From: Leptodactylus fallax
Lineage: Eukaryota > Chordata > Amphibia > Anura > Leptodactylidae
DNA length: 64,000 nucleotides
Assembly: GCA_947044405.1 (NCBI GenBank)
Contig: CAMRHE010000353.1
Span: forward strand, 682,001-746,000
Reading direction: 5' to 3'
Shown here: positions 46,446 to 57,328 of the stretch, piece after piece
How positions within the stretch are numbered: the stretch's first letter is position 1
How the letters are laid out: every line of letters starts with the position of its first letter
Translations under genes and position numbers: made by a program
Notes under the pieces: model-generated
What the model saw: the letters and a program-made list of their open reading frames with translations, nothing else
Databases searched by the model: none
Told to the model about the DNA's origin: nothing

Positions 46446-46760
46446 GTAAAGAGGACCTTTCATGTCCTCTAACATTGGAAGAGTTACGTATCGCTGGAAA
46501 GCTGACAGTACGCTGAGTTCATCACACTGTCAGCTTTGCTTCTATTTGCCCTGATTGTAGAGATAGTTTATAGAGAATTAGCTTTGACATCTATATCACT
46601 GCGCTGTCAGAAGGGCTGGCCTCATAGCTCAGCGTCATTGCTGGGGGCTGTGAGGAACGCCTCCTCCCCCAACAGTAAAAGACTACTGGTTCATCAGAAG
46701 GCAGCTCCGGGATCTGTTTATAGCTGAGAGATGTTTGAAGCTGGGAGATGTCTATATTCA
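46446..46760. mobile_element. Partial MITE of the 32804 family
   Basis: TAAAGAGGACCTTTCATGTC, then GCTGGAAAGCTGACAGTACG, the left-end wording of 32804-33305, followed by related TGTGAGGAACGCC sequence. The right end is missing. Confidence 0.55.
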
Positions 46761-46814
46761 GACATTACTGCTGTAGCCATTTACTGTCCTCGGCGGGGGG
46801 GTTCCACATACCAC

Positions 46815-47750
46815 TGAATAGGTTGTAAATGAAAGTGAACTCCAAAAAAAGTGAGGTATGGAGACCGCGCTTCACCAAAGGACGATTTATTAAACTCAAT
46901 TAACACAACGCGTTCGGGGATTTGTGTTCCCCTTTTTCAAGTGCATATGAGGCTAAACATAAAAACAACTATTAAAAGAGAGAGTAAGTAGATGAATAAA
47001 TAGATACATAAATAATTGGACAGGGGATTAATATATAAATCTCAAAACACACATAATCAGGTATCTAAAGGACTAAAAATATATCTGAACTAACAGTATT
47101 TGGTATAATGATAATATAGTAATAAAAAATTAAAAAAAGAGCAAATCAAAAGGATCAAAGTGCAAACATGTATAAAAAATAGTTTTGGAACCATTGTAAC
47201 TATAGAACATGAGCATGCGTCAATTGTACTTACAAGCTGAGAGTGGTGAAGAGGAAGGCTGGATGGACAGAAGTGTAGAAGAGAGCCAAACTTAGAGCAA
47301 TATATAGGGATATGGCTGGACAGAACCATCCCTAAGGGGAGGGGTTCACATGAAGTTGTGATTTTACTTAAGACTAGTGGTCTAAGCTTAAGGAAAGTAC
47401 GATGTTCCTTAAGATCATATAATTGGATGTAAAAATAAATTGCAGTGATAAGCGTTAAAGGAAAGACAATACTTTGTTCAGACGTCGGTGTCGCATCCTA
47501 AAATCGCTATTGCGAATGCGCGAAGCACGTTCCCAACATTCTGAAACCCAGGCACTCACTCTCACGTGGGTAATTCACCACATATTGCATAGTAGCTCTT
47601 CACCTGTGATCTGTGGGCATTTCCAGACTTTTATCATATGTACAAGTAAACTTTATGATACTCTTTTCTATCTGAGCACCACTTTTTATTGTTCAATCCA
47701 ACAATATTACACTATGTGCCGCTCGGCATTTTTTTTTAATTGAAGTACAT
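46815..47750 (-). mobile_element. Penelope-type terminal-repeat remnant
   Basis: On the minus strand: a TATATATTGCTC-like box (about 47300), CTCAGCTTGTAAGTAC (about 47225-47240) with a 5' splice-site look, then hammerhead-like CTTGAAAAAGGGGAACACAA and ATCCCCGAACGCGTTGTG (46908-46945), then ATAAATCGTCCTTTGGTGAA. The same order occurs on the plus strand at 30360-30880. The far end near 47710 shares CTATGTGCCGCTCGGCAT with 31285. Confidence 0.5.
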
Positions 47751-48282
47751 ACCACTGAAGTCAGAGATTAGCTGCTGCAGTGATGTGCTTATTCAGGCAC
47801 CTCCAATCTGCAGCCATGTAAACATATCCCGGATCCTGAAACAGCACTGAATGTCAGGGCTGCGGAGTCAGAGGTGGGATCAGTTTTGGGAAAAGTTGTT
47901 AATACGTTAGACTCTGACTTCAAAATTAAATTATTAATTCTTTTAAATTATATTATACAATTATTGATATTGTATAATTAATTAGATGCAAGTTGGGCTG
48001 TGAAAAATTAGCTGGAAGTATCAGTGTAATTATTTTACATCAGTCAAGACAACCCTTTAAGATGTTAAAATAAGCCACAAAATACATAAAATTAGTCATA
48101 GGTAATAATACATATTACATAGGGGGGTAGAGAGACAAAAAGTCATGAAAACCAGAATGCCAACAACAATAAGTAGCACAGCGTATGGTATGGATAATAC
48201 TCGGGTGGAGCTGATAACAAAAATGTATACCCTGAGTTACAAATATAAGATATACAGGTAATGTGGTCATATAATATTGACT
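47751..48282. other. Unassigned; outer arm of the large inverted repeat
   Basis: 47855-48010 starts CAGGGCTGCGGAGTCAGAG, reminiscent of a hAT-type MITE, without a clear second end. 48050-48282 is complementary to 54480-54780 (for example GGAGCTGATAACAAAAATG, GTCATAGGTAATAATACAT), i.e. the outer part of the palindrome at 48283-52558. Confidence 0.5.
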
Positions 48283-50150
48283 AGTGCTCCCAAGTGCTAC
48301 CATGTGATTAGTGAAAGAGAAGGAATGAGATCACATAAATTGCATATATAGTGTGCACTAATATTTATAGATGCCCAAAGCAAATATTAGCCCTGCTATT
48401 TTATTTTCTAATGACCATAATAATGATAGCAACATGAGTCATATAGTTAATAGCATTAGTGTCATTTAAAGGGATTGTATGAAGGGTAGCTAAAACAAAC
48501 CAAACAGGGAGGGGTTAAACAAACAAAACAGGGAGCTAAAACAAACAAACAGGGAGGGATTCGTTTAGTATTCAGCAAAAGTCCTCATATTGCTTCTCAT
48601 AACAGCTGAGACAGCGTCTACTCTGCCTGAGGTATAAGTATAATCTGGTGCCTCAAATAAAGCCTCAAATGTATATGGACACACAGTCAGTCAGAACTGT
48701 GTGTCACCTGGCACTGAGGATTCACCAGATATACTCCACTGGCAAGTTATAGCGGAATACACCCTCAGTAGGGTAATTTTGTCAGCACCCCACAACTTCC
48801 CAGCACCCTTTCCACATACACCTCTATCTGACACCTATAGCACACATTTAAAAGTCTCTCCCTAAGTGCTAAAGAGTTAAAATAAAAAAAAAACCTACGC
48901 GTTTCACCAGCTGATCAGGGGACTAAATCAATATAACCTCTCAGTCTGAGAGTGAAATAGCAATGGCGCCAGAGTCTCAAGAAAGCCTTCCTTAAAACGG
49001 GTCTAAGCCACACCCACAGGGCGTGTCACATGACATCACACCCAATCATAATGCAGGGGAGGCGGAGCCATAACCGATACTCCTCCCCTCACATTCATCA
49101 TCCGAGGTGCTCCTCCCAGGGGCAGGGAAGCTGTCAGTGTCGTCATGGAGACATAGAAGCGTGTCTCCTATGTTTACATCGTGCTGTCATCTCTCTGATC
49201 CTAATTGTAGGCAGTTGGAGCAGGAAACACAGAAGTCATGTTATCAAGAAATTCATGTGTATTGTCTAATATTATGCTTAAACACATAAGATGCTTGATC
49301 TATACCGCACCAGCACTTCTCAATTCAGCAGTACATATAAATGTTAAAGCACAACAGATATCAAATCCAGATGGTACATTGCATCAATAGAGGTAGACAG
49401 GGTCCGTATTCACCTCTACAGTGAACAATAATTTCCCAACTGAGCTTACACTTATCAAGGTGCCATCTATATTACATATCCTCATTAAACTCCATAAGAG
49501 CCATGAATCATAGATCACCGTACTAATACTAGAGTGAAAGTGACTCTGCATAGATCTAAATGTTATGTTCACTATACAGTGAATTGCCCATATATGAGAT
49601 ACAATATTTTCCCATTTCCCAAAGGAAATATATATCACACAGATATACCAGAAAAATGGATAAGAGGATTCCTAATAATGTCATCAGATGTAGGATATGT
49701 GCCATAGTAGATATAATAAATAAACTCAAAGAGATATGTCGGGGGGGGGGGGGTGTTACACTGTGTCAGGTTAGTGCTCATAATCCCATAAAAAGTTGTG
49801 TCAGACAAAAGCGTCAAACACATCTCCCTATAGTGCTGTGAGTCCATCACTACTATGTCCCCCCCTTTATCGGAGGGTTTTATCGTAATATTAGTGTCCA
49901 GTTCAAGATCTCTCAATGCCCGTCTTTCTTCAATGCTCAAATTATGCCCCCTACATCTATCATTAAATTATGCCAACTGTTCAAGTTCCATATTGACAAT
50001 AGACGAAAAAATTTCTATGTGGGCATTGTCACTTGGAGGTGGCATTTTGGAGCTTTTAGGTTTTAGATTGGTATGTGGGGCCCTTAGGTGACCAAAGTCA
50101 TTATCATCCATTAGGCCAGCCAATACCTGCACAGCTCCCAAATCCTCCAA
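48283..50150 (-). mobile_element. Left arm of palindrome: deleted Penelope-like element
   Basis: Minus-strand copy: N-terminal RT region (50150-49635, with PSDKGGDIVVMDSQHY and LTLLSD) joined directly to 3' non-coding sequence, so most of the RT and the nuclease are deleted. A hammerhead-like block lies at 48898-48935. It pairs almost base for base with 50693-52558. Confidence 0.8.
48898..48935 (-). ncRNA. Hammerhead-like sequence with deletion
   Basis: Minus strand CCCCTGATCAGCTGGTGAAAC followed by GCGTAGG: compared with 51908-51935 about ten bases are lost, destroying the CTGATGA box and stem II. GAAAC remains. Confidence 0.5.
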
Positions 50151-50692
50151 CAGGAAACACCAACAGTTCGTAAGAGACCTGCAAGATTTTAAGGAGAATA
50201 GGGCCTATAGCTTCCTTAAAAAAGATCTTAGAAATAATAAACCTGACGGTGATTTCTCCTCATCTGAAGCCAATCTCTCTGGGAGCGAGACGGAGACATC
50301 ATTATTTTTTGAAAGGGGAGTAGGACGTTTTAGGGGCCCTAGGGGTAGAAACAGAACCAGCAAGAGAGGGGTTGTGAATAGTAGAAGCTCATTTCAATCC
50401 TCTCCAACTACAAACACATCTCAGGGAATTGCACAAGCCCAGGGCCCATATCCCCTCAGAAATCGAACCCAGAGAGCGACATGAGTAAGATGCAGATAAT
50501 TAATCTATCTTGTAAAAGATTGACAAAAGCGGAGAAAGATGTCCTCTCAAGGGGTTTATCTTTAGTCCCATCAGTAAAATTTGACTTATTTAATTGGCCC
50601 AAAGATATTGCACTATTTATTAGAAAGCTACAGTGGCATAAGTACCATACTGCCATTAAGAAAAGACAATGCGCCGAACTTAACTTGGAATT
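50151..50692 (+). pseudogene. Palindrome spacer: N-terminal Penelope-like coding region
   Basis: Single-copy spacer between the arms. Plus-strand frames give QQFVRDLQDFKENRAYSFLK, DGDFSSSEANLSGSETETS and an Arg/Gly-rich stretch (RFRGPRGRNRTSKRG), then from 50481 KRLTKAEKDVLSRGLSLVPS, the conserved entry of the Penelope RT. It is continuous in frame with the right arm, so the right arm is the more complete copy. Confidence 0.7.
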
Positions 50693-51206
50693 GGAGGATT
50701 TGGGAGCTGTGCAGGTATTGGCTGGCCTAATGGATGATAATGACTTTGGTCACCTAAGGGCCCCACATACCAATCTAAAACCTAAAAGCTCCAAAATGCC
50801 ACCTCCAAGTGACAATGCCCACATAGAAATTTTTTCGTCTATGGTCAATATGGAACTTGAACAGTTGGCACAATTTAATGATAGATGTAGGGGGCATAAT
50901 TTGAGCATTGAAGAAAGACGGGCATTGAGAGATCTTGAACTGGACACTAATATTACGATAAAACCCTCCGATAAAGGGGGGGACATAGTAGTGATGGACT
51001 CACAGCACTATAGGGAGATGTGTTTGACGCTTTTGTCTGACTCAACTTTTTATGGGATTATGAGCACTAACCTGACACAGTGTAACACCCCCCCCCCCCC
51101 GACATATCTCTTTGAGTTTATTTATTATATCTACTATGGCACATATCCTACATCTGATGACATTATTAGGAATCCTCTTATCCATTTTTCTGGTATATCT
51201 GTGTGA
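50481..51206 (+). pseudogene. Penelope-like RT N-terminal fragment, 241 codons open
   Basis: Open from ATG 50481. LSRGLSLVPSVKFDLFNWPK, a helical region, then LSIEERRALRDLELDTNITI and the PSDKGGDIVVMDSQHY block that precedes RT motif 1. After TQCNTPPPP, coded by a C-run at 51091-51101, the protein ends in an unrelated tail (FIYYIYYGTYPTSDD) where the internal deletion joins 3' non-coding sequence. It lacks the palm, catalytic Asp residues and nuclease, so it cannot be a working reverse transcriptase. The mirrored copy in the left arm differs at only a few residues. Confidence 0.8.
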
Positions 51207-52558
51207 TATATATTTCCTTTGGGAAATGGGAAAATATTGTATCTCATATATGGGCAATTCACTGTATAGTGAACATAATATTTAGATATATGCTGAGTGA
51301 CTTTCACTCTAGTACGGTGATCTATGATTCATGGCTCTTATGGAGTTTAATGAGGATATGTAATATAGATGGCACCTTGATAAGTGTAAGCTCAGTTGGG
51401 AAATTATTGTTCACTGTAGAGGTGAATACGGACCCTGTCTACCTCTATTGATGCAATGTACCATCTGGATTTGATATCTGTTGTGCTTTAACATTTATAT
51501 GTACTGCTGAATTGAGAAGTGCTGGTGCGGTATATCTTATGTGTTTAAGCATAATATTAGACAATACACATGAATTTCTTGATAACATGACTTCTGTGTT
51601 TCCTGCTCCAACTGCCTACAATTAGGATCAGAGAGATGACAGCACGATGTAAACATAGGAGACACGCTTCTATGTCTCCATGACGACACTGACAGCTTCC
51701 CTGCCCCTGGGAAGAGCACCTCGGATGACGAATGTGAGGGGAGGAGCATCGGCTATGGCTCCGCCTCCCCCACATTATGATTGGACGTGATGTCATGTGA
51801 CACGCCATGTGGGCGGGGCTTAGCCCCGTTTTAAGGAAGGCTTTCTTGAGACTCTGGCGCCATTGCTATTTCACTCTCAGACTGAGAGGTTATATTGATT
51901 TAGTCCCCTGATGATCCAGCAATGGCTGGTGAAACGTGTAGGGTTTTTTTTATTTTAACTCTTTAGCACTTAGGGAGAGACTTTTAAATGTGTGCTATAG
52001 GTGTCAGATAGAGGTGTATGTGAAAAGGGTGCTGGGAGGCTGTGGGGTGCTGACAAAATTACCCTACTGAGGGTGTATTCCGCTATAACTTGCCAGTGGA
52101 GTATATCTGGTGAATCCTCAGTGCCAGGTGACACACAGTTCTGACTGACTGTGTGTCCATATACATTTGAGGCTTTATTTGAGGCACCAGATTATACTTA
52201 TACCTCAGGCAGAGTAGACGCTGTCTCAGCTGTTATGAGAAGCAATATGAGGACTTTTGCTGAATACTAAACGAATCCCTCCCTGTTTGTTTGTTTTAGC
52301 TCCCTGTTTTGTTTGTTTAACCCCTCCCTGTTTGGTTTGTTTTAGCTACCCTTCATACAATCCCTTTAAATGACACTAATGCTATTAACTATATGACTCA
52401 TGTTGCTATCATTATTATGGTCATTAGAAAATAAAATAGCAGGGCTAATATTTGCTTTGGGCATCTATAAATATTAGTGCACACTATATATGCAATTTAT
52501 GTGATCTCATCCCTTCTCTTTCACTAATCACATGGTAGCACTTGGGAGCACTAGTGAG
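50693..52558 (+). mobile_element. Right arm of palindrome: deleted Penelope-like element
   Basis: Complement of 48283-50150 with few differences (for instance CGGATGACGAATG against CGGATGATGAATG). Coding part to 51206, then AT-rich 3' sequence, a hammerhead core at 51908, and TTTGTTTTAGCTCCCTG repeats (52285-52350). It ends near GGAGCACTAGTGAG at 52558, where sequence not found on the left begins. Confidence 0.8.
51908..51935 (+). ncRNA. Hammerhead ribozyme core (both boxes intact)
   Basis: CTGATGA (51908-51914), stem II CCAGC/GCTGG (51916-51920 with 51925-51929) around loop AATG, then GAAAC (51931-51935) and GTGTAGGG. Penelope-like elements are known to carry hammerhead ribozymes in their terminal sequences. 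Stems I and III and the cleavage site could not be assigned with certainty. Confidence 0.65.
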
Positions 52559-53064
52559 TCTTGTCTTTCTAATACGATTTTATATTTATTTTTATTTATA
52601 TAAGAAATAAAAGTGAAGTTTTATTATTTTCTACTCTAATAAATTCCCTCCTGAAATTTAGATATATAAATCCTGATAGAGCCATAGGCAGGGCTGGACC
52701 TCCTGTATTCAGACTAACTGGTCTTTAACATTATAGTCATATAATATTGCCCTAAAATACAGGAAGTAAATAATTAACAGGTGGAACGTAACCTACAAGT
52801 AAATGTAACCTTGAAGTAAAAGTGACATATGAAGTAACATCCAAAACCAAATATCAGTAATAGGTGACAAATACCATACCACTATGCAGCACACCTTCCT
52901 GACGCGCATTTTGCCTTAACCAAGGATTCGTCTGGGGAAAGAAAACCTACCAAAAGTACAGAGTTTTATATACATGTCTGGCCACCTGTTGTTCATTATT
53001 TACTACCTGCATTTTAGGGCAATATTATATTACAACATTATCTGTATATCTTATATGTTGTATA
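52559..53064. repeat. Insert in the right arm with its own hairpin
   Basis: Contains a fold-back: ATTGCCCTAAAATACAGGA with AAGTAAATAATTAACAGGTGG (52739-52783) and its complement at 52983-53030, roughly 45 bp. Between them (52895-52940) GACGCGCATTTTGCCTTAAC with TCGTCTGGGG is, on the minus strand, a further hammerhead-like sequence. Probably another Penelope-type terminal fragment. Confidence 0.5.
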
Positions 53065-53880
53065 CAGTCATATGAAAAAGTTTGGGCACCCCTATTAATC
53101 TTAATCATTTTTAGTTCTAAAAATTGGGGGGTTGGCACCGCCCTTTCCAATTTATAAATCCAATAACTAATGGACACAAAAAAAATTCAGGATTGAAAAG
53201 AGGGTTATTGTACCAACAAAAAAAAAACAAAAAACAATAAAAAAAAAAAATTACCCGGGGGAAAAAATTCGGGCCCCCATCCCATTATTTTAATTAAAAC
53301 ACCCCCCCCCCCCTGTACTGCTTACTGAAGCACAAAATTGGTTTTGTAACCCACGAGTTTGAGAATTTAGACAGGTGTACCAATCATGAGAAAAGGATTT
53401 AAGGGGAATTGAAGTTGAACCCTATTTGAATCTCCTCTGAAGAGTGGCACATGAGCTCCTCAAAACAACTCTCAAATGATCTGAAAACAAAGATTGTTCA
53501 ACATAGTTGTTCAGGGGAAGGATACAAAAAGTTGTCTCAGAGATTTAACCTGTCAGTTTCCACTGTGAGGAACATAGTAAGGAAATGGAAGACCACAGGG
53601 ACAGTTCTTGTTAAGCCCAGAAGTGGCAGGCCAAGAAAAATATCAGAAAGGCAGAGAAGAAGAATGGTGAGAACAGTCAAGGACAATCCATAGACCACCT
53701 CCAAAGAGCTGCAGCATCATCTTGCTGCAGATGGTGTCACTGTGCATCGGTCAACAATACAGACACTTTGCACAAGGAGAAGCTGGATGGGAGAATGAGA
53801 GAAAGAAGGGCCCTGAAAAAACGCACCAAAAAAAGAGGGCGGGGGGAGGAAAAGAAAAGCAGGACAAGACAAGCCCGCTT
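53065..53880 (+). mobile_element. Tc1-like element copy, sequence partly corrupted
   Basis: Begins CAGTCATATGAAAAAGTTTG after TA, the same family as 15295-16934. 53100-53330 follows that copy only loosely, with extra A, C and G runs. 53330-53780 follows it closely, then identity decays through 53880 into homopolymers. The right terminus is not seen. Confidence 0.75.
53451..53880 (+). pseudogene. Tc1-like transposase, N-terminal half
   Basis: From ATG 53451 (MSSSKQLSNDLKTKIVQ) through GEGYKKLSQRFNLSVSTVRN, with the first helix-turn-helix intact, unlike the copy at 15692, which lacks 11 bp here. GRPRKISERQRRR follows, then a TAG at 53691 where the other copy has CAG. After about 53780 the sequence is unreliable and no catalytic motif can be read. 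Confidence 0.78.
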
Positions 53881-54475
53881 TGGGAGGAAGGGGGGGGGGG
53901 GGGAGAAAAAAAAAAAGGGGGGGGGGGTGGGAAAAAAAAAAGGGAGGGGGGCGGCAAAAAAAAAAAAAAACCAAAAAAAACAACAACCACCACCCGCAAA
54001 AATGGGGGGGGGGGGGGGGGGGTTTGGGGGGGGGGGGGGGCGGGGGGGCCGGGGGGGGGGGGGGGAAGGGGGGGGGGGGGGGGGTGCACCGGGTTAACAG
54101 CAGAGTGGGGGAAAAAAGAAAAAAAAAAAGGAGAAGAAGGGGAGGTTGCGGGGGGGGGGGGGGGGGGGACAACAAAACAACAAAACAAAAACACACAACC
54201 ACACAAACAAACCAACGGAGGAAAAAAAAAAAAGTAGAAGGGGGGGGCGGCCCAGCCCCCACCCCCGAATATGAATAAACATCTGGGGGGGGGGGTGAGG
54301 GGGGGGGGGCGCGGCGGCGGCCGCCAAACACCAACAAAATAAAAAGGGGTGGTAAAGGGGAAAGGGGAAAAAAACCTACACCAAGAACCAGGAAAAGGAA
54401 AAAAAGAAAAAGAGAGAGGAGGGGGGGGGGGTGGGGAAGAGGGGGAGAAAAAAAAAAAACTAAGATAAAATATTT
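53881..54475. other. Homopolymer-rich stretch, probable assembly error
   Basis: Long G runs (for example 54004-54022, 54027-54040) and A runs separated by few other bases. Before it, 53790-53880 can be aligned word for word to 16020-16130 with bases changed toward neighbouring homopolymers, so it looks like low-quality calls, not biology. Apparent Pro-, Phe- and Gly-rich frames here are meaningless. Confidence 0.8.
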
Positions 54476-54780
54476 TTGTTATTAGTTCCACCTGAGTATT
54501 ATCCATACCAAATGCTGCGCTATTTCTTGACGGCATTCCGGTTTCCTTGACTTTTTGTCTCTACCCAGGGGTCTCTCTACTCAGGAGAGTCATAGGTAAT
54601 AGTACATAGGGATGTAATATGTACTATTACCTATGACTAATTTATGTATTTTATCATGTATTAATAAAAATGTATGATTTTTATATCAATGTAGGACTTT
54701 TTCATGTATTTAACCCTATAAGATGTTACTAAGAAGTTTTTTGAGAATTTAGACAAACCCTTTAAGATGTTACTAAGATA
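54476..54780. repeat. Outer right arm of the large inverted repeat
   Basis: GTTATTAGTTCCACC, GAGTATTATCCATACC and CTATGACTAATTTATGTATT are complementary to 48060-48240. A small local inverted repeat TCATAGGTAATAGTACATA / TATGTACTATTACCTATGA lies at 54588-54638. So the palindrome extends outward on both sides of the inserted 52559-54475. Confidence 0.7.
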
Positions 54781-54923
54781 AAATATACCAGTAATTCTTT
54801 TACATAAAGAAAGTGCAAATCAAAAGGCAAGAATAATAAGTGTACCTCTGTAAAAAGGTGATGTAAATAGCATTTAATAAATAATTTAGTTCATACTATT
54901 GTCTATACTTTTGAATATTTTAC

Positions 54924-54976
54924 CTTGCAGAATCTAGTCCATGGAATAAATTCATCTGAACTGTTCATGTTTGGAC
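54924..54976 (-). CDS. stat1: STAT1 exon (linker domain)
   Basis: A 53-bp exon on the minus strand. Acceptor TTTTTGCTCTGCAG precedes GTCCAAACATG, and the donor GTAAAA follows CTGCAAG. With the last two bases of a split Gly codon first, it encodes PNMNSSDEFIPWTRFCK. IPWTRFCK is a hallmark of the STAT1 linker domain; in human numbering I believe it holds W539 and K544, and the next exon starts with E545. MNSSDEF replaces a variable loop. It joins in phase 0 to 13680-13774. The upstream exon, which should encode the end of the region before LLG, was not found up to 64000. Confidence 0.92.
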
Positions 54977-55670
54977 CTGCAGAGCAAAAAGCACAAAAAC
55001 TATTGTTGTCATTTTTTTCTTTATGGCAACTTACATAACATCAACAGCCATAAAGTCTTCACCCGTCTTGATAAGCCCTGCACTAGAGGAAAATGCGCCT
55101 AATTTGTGATGAGGCTCAGACTTTTCCATTACATGCATTCTTCAGACTGCAGGTGCGCAAGAACTGTTTCTGTGCCCTTACCCCTTTGCTGGCAACAAAG
55201 TTAGACAAAGGTAAATACAGTGAAACATCCTAATCACCAACTTAGCCAAAGACCCTTTTTGGAGCAAATATTTCAGTTTGGAAATCCCAGTTTGGAAACC
55301 CCCAACACACAATGGACTTGCATAAAATGTAAGACCAATTTGGATGCAAGTCTGTGCTGGGCTTAATCATTGCACTGCAGTTAACAAGAGACATGAGGGA
55401 AGAAAAATCAACAGCATCACAAAAGGGACAGAGAGCCCATGGCCATACATATTTTGCCAACACAATCCCTGGAACTAGAGCATAAAAGGGACAGGTTTTA
55501 AATGGGACCAAGTTGGGGTCTAGGAATGAGAGGGAAGCCATGCTAGAATCCAGGAAGGAAAAAAGGAGCCATGCTATGGTTTAGAAGTGGAACCATGCCA
55601 AAGGCCAAGATTTAAAGGGATACAGTGCAGGGGAAGAGGACTGAAAGGGAAATCATGCTGATGACCAATA
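54977..55670 (-). other. STAT1 intron sequence, nothing else recognised
   Basis: Looks mostly unique. 55500-55640 has degenerate AAGCCATGCTA / GGAACCATGC repeats. A 99-codon minus frame at 55242-55541 has no recognisable motif and no splice context that fits STAT1. Confidence 0.45.
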
Positions 55671-56094
55671 TTTAACCCTTTCACTGGACATTTTACACTG
55701 GTGGCCAGATCAATTTTCACACTTCATATGTGCAAGCAAAACCTAAATTACAACATAAAAATCCTACTGCACCCCTATTCCTATATATTTTCTGAAGAAA
55801 GACACCTGCCACATTGTTAAAATACCACTCAGCACTTAAGGGTTAAAATACCTGTACGTATTAACGACCATTGTACCTGTATCGGCATCCACCGCTAACA
55901 ACTGTGATCAGTGCCGACCGCGGCATCTAAAATAAGCAGGTGCCATGGAGGCCGCCATTTTTATCAATCTCCACCCTCCGGAATGTCAAGGGCGGGGATC
56001 GGTTGCCATTGAAGGCTCCCAGGCTTGTTATTGCCATAGATCTAGGCAGAGTGTAATAGAAATGAATGGATTTTACTATTCACTGCAATACATT

Positions 56095-57328
56095 CAGCGC
56101 CGCTTTAACCATAGGGCCAACGGTGCACCTTTACCGGGCCCTAGGGTACTAGGGCCCCCGTTGGGCATACCTCCCAACCGGTCCGGACGCAGATGAGTTA
56201 AATACAGTGATGAAGCAGGAGCCATCGGCAGAAAGCTCCTGCTTCACCATTGTGTATAAAGCACATTCTTGTGTGCTCCGGTCCCTGGAGCTGCGGGCGC
56301 AATGTGATGACGTCACTCACATCGTGCTTGCAGCTCCCTGAAGAGTCCAGAAGAAGACCTCACAAAGTCGCAGCGGAGCAAGGAAAGGTGAGTATTAGTG
56401 TTTTATTATGTTATACTGGGGGCAGATGAAGGAGGGACATTAAACTGGGGGGAATGAAGGGGAACATTAAACTAGGGGGGCAGCTGAAGGGGACATTAAA
56501 CTGGGGGCAAGTTGGAAGTGGGGCATTAAACTGAGGGCAAGTTGGAAGGGGGGCATTAAACTGAGGGCAAGTTGGAAGGGGGGCATTAAACTTGGGGACA
56601 ACTGGAGGGGGACATTAAATCGTGGGGGTAGCTGGAGGGGGACATGTCTGCCTCTAGTTGCCCCTAGTTTAATGTCCCCCTCCAGCTGCCCCCAGTTTAA
56701 TGTCCCCATCCAACTAAACCCACGGTTTCCCCCAGTTTAAACTGGGGCACCAGGAGAGGAGACTTCATACTGTGGGGCAATTGGAGGGGAACATTATAAT
56801 GTGGGGGCATATAATGTTAGGGTGACTGCAGGAGGATTATACTGTGAGGGGGCACATAGAAAAATGGATGAGAATGGGCGGAGTGAACGTAGAAGTGTGT
56901 GGAGCTAAATTTGCTGCGGCACGCATAGCCTAATCACAGGGGTATTCTTCTGTAATACCCCTCTGAACATAACCAGGAAGTTATTGGCGATGTGACCCAG
57001 ATGTTTACATCGTCTAGGTTGCAGCGCCAAAAGAGTTGCACCAAACACATACACAAAGTCATCAAAGTTTACATTTGACCATGTCCCTGCCCTGTCCAGT
57101 CCATACCTGATCTTTATAGAGTAAAATACGCCGACCACCTCTCTAGCGATAAAATAATAGCAATAATGATTACTACTAGAGATGAACGTATAAAACATTT
57201 CTGACAGGCGGAAAAGTCTCATCAGTCACATAACACATTGTCACCCATTGAATGTCACCAATGTCAGGTGGTGATGGGGGGGGCGCCACTTATTGCACTG
57301 GGCCCAACAATGTGTTAAAATGGCCCTG
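56095..57328. mobile_element. hAT-type element with exact 8-bp duplication
   Basis: Ends CAGCGCCGCTTTAACCATAG and TGTGTTAAAATGGCCCTG; flanks aatacatt at 56087-56094 and 57329-57336 are identical. Removing it rejoins the palindromic TTCACTGCAATACATT/AGTATTGCAGTGAATAG of the host MITE. It contains a tandem array (56430-56640) but no transposase. Confidence 0.85.
56430..56760. repeat. Minisatellite, about 35-bp unit, with an inverted part
   Basis: Units with GGGGCATTAAACTGAGGGCA and AGTTGGAAGG, repeated about six times, then the complementary version (AGTTTAATGTCCCCCTCCAG) twice near 56665-56710. Confidence 0.8.

Larger units (their letters stand above)
13775..54923 (-). other. stat1: STAT1 intron, 41,149 bp, filled with transposons
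   Basis: Defined by the donor GTAAAA after CTGCAAG at 54924 and the acceptor CTTTAG before 13774, phase 0. It contains the elements listed individually below. No other splice-site-flanked frame matching STAT1 was seen inside, which agrees with the two exons being consecutive in the protein. Because the intron is transcribed, structured repeats inside it (48283-52558, 18293-27965) would be present in STAT1 pre-mRNA. Confidence 0.85.

Noticed and set aside
53717..54536. Long Pro/Phe-rich and Gly/Lys-rich open frames on both strands
   Set aside because: They are translations of homopolymer runs in a stretch that appears to be an assembly artefact.
55242..55541. 99-codon minus-strand frame as a STAT1 exon
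   Set aside because: No similarity to the STAT1 region expected upstream and no matching splice sites.
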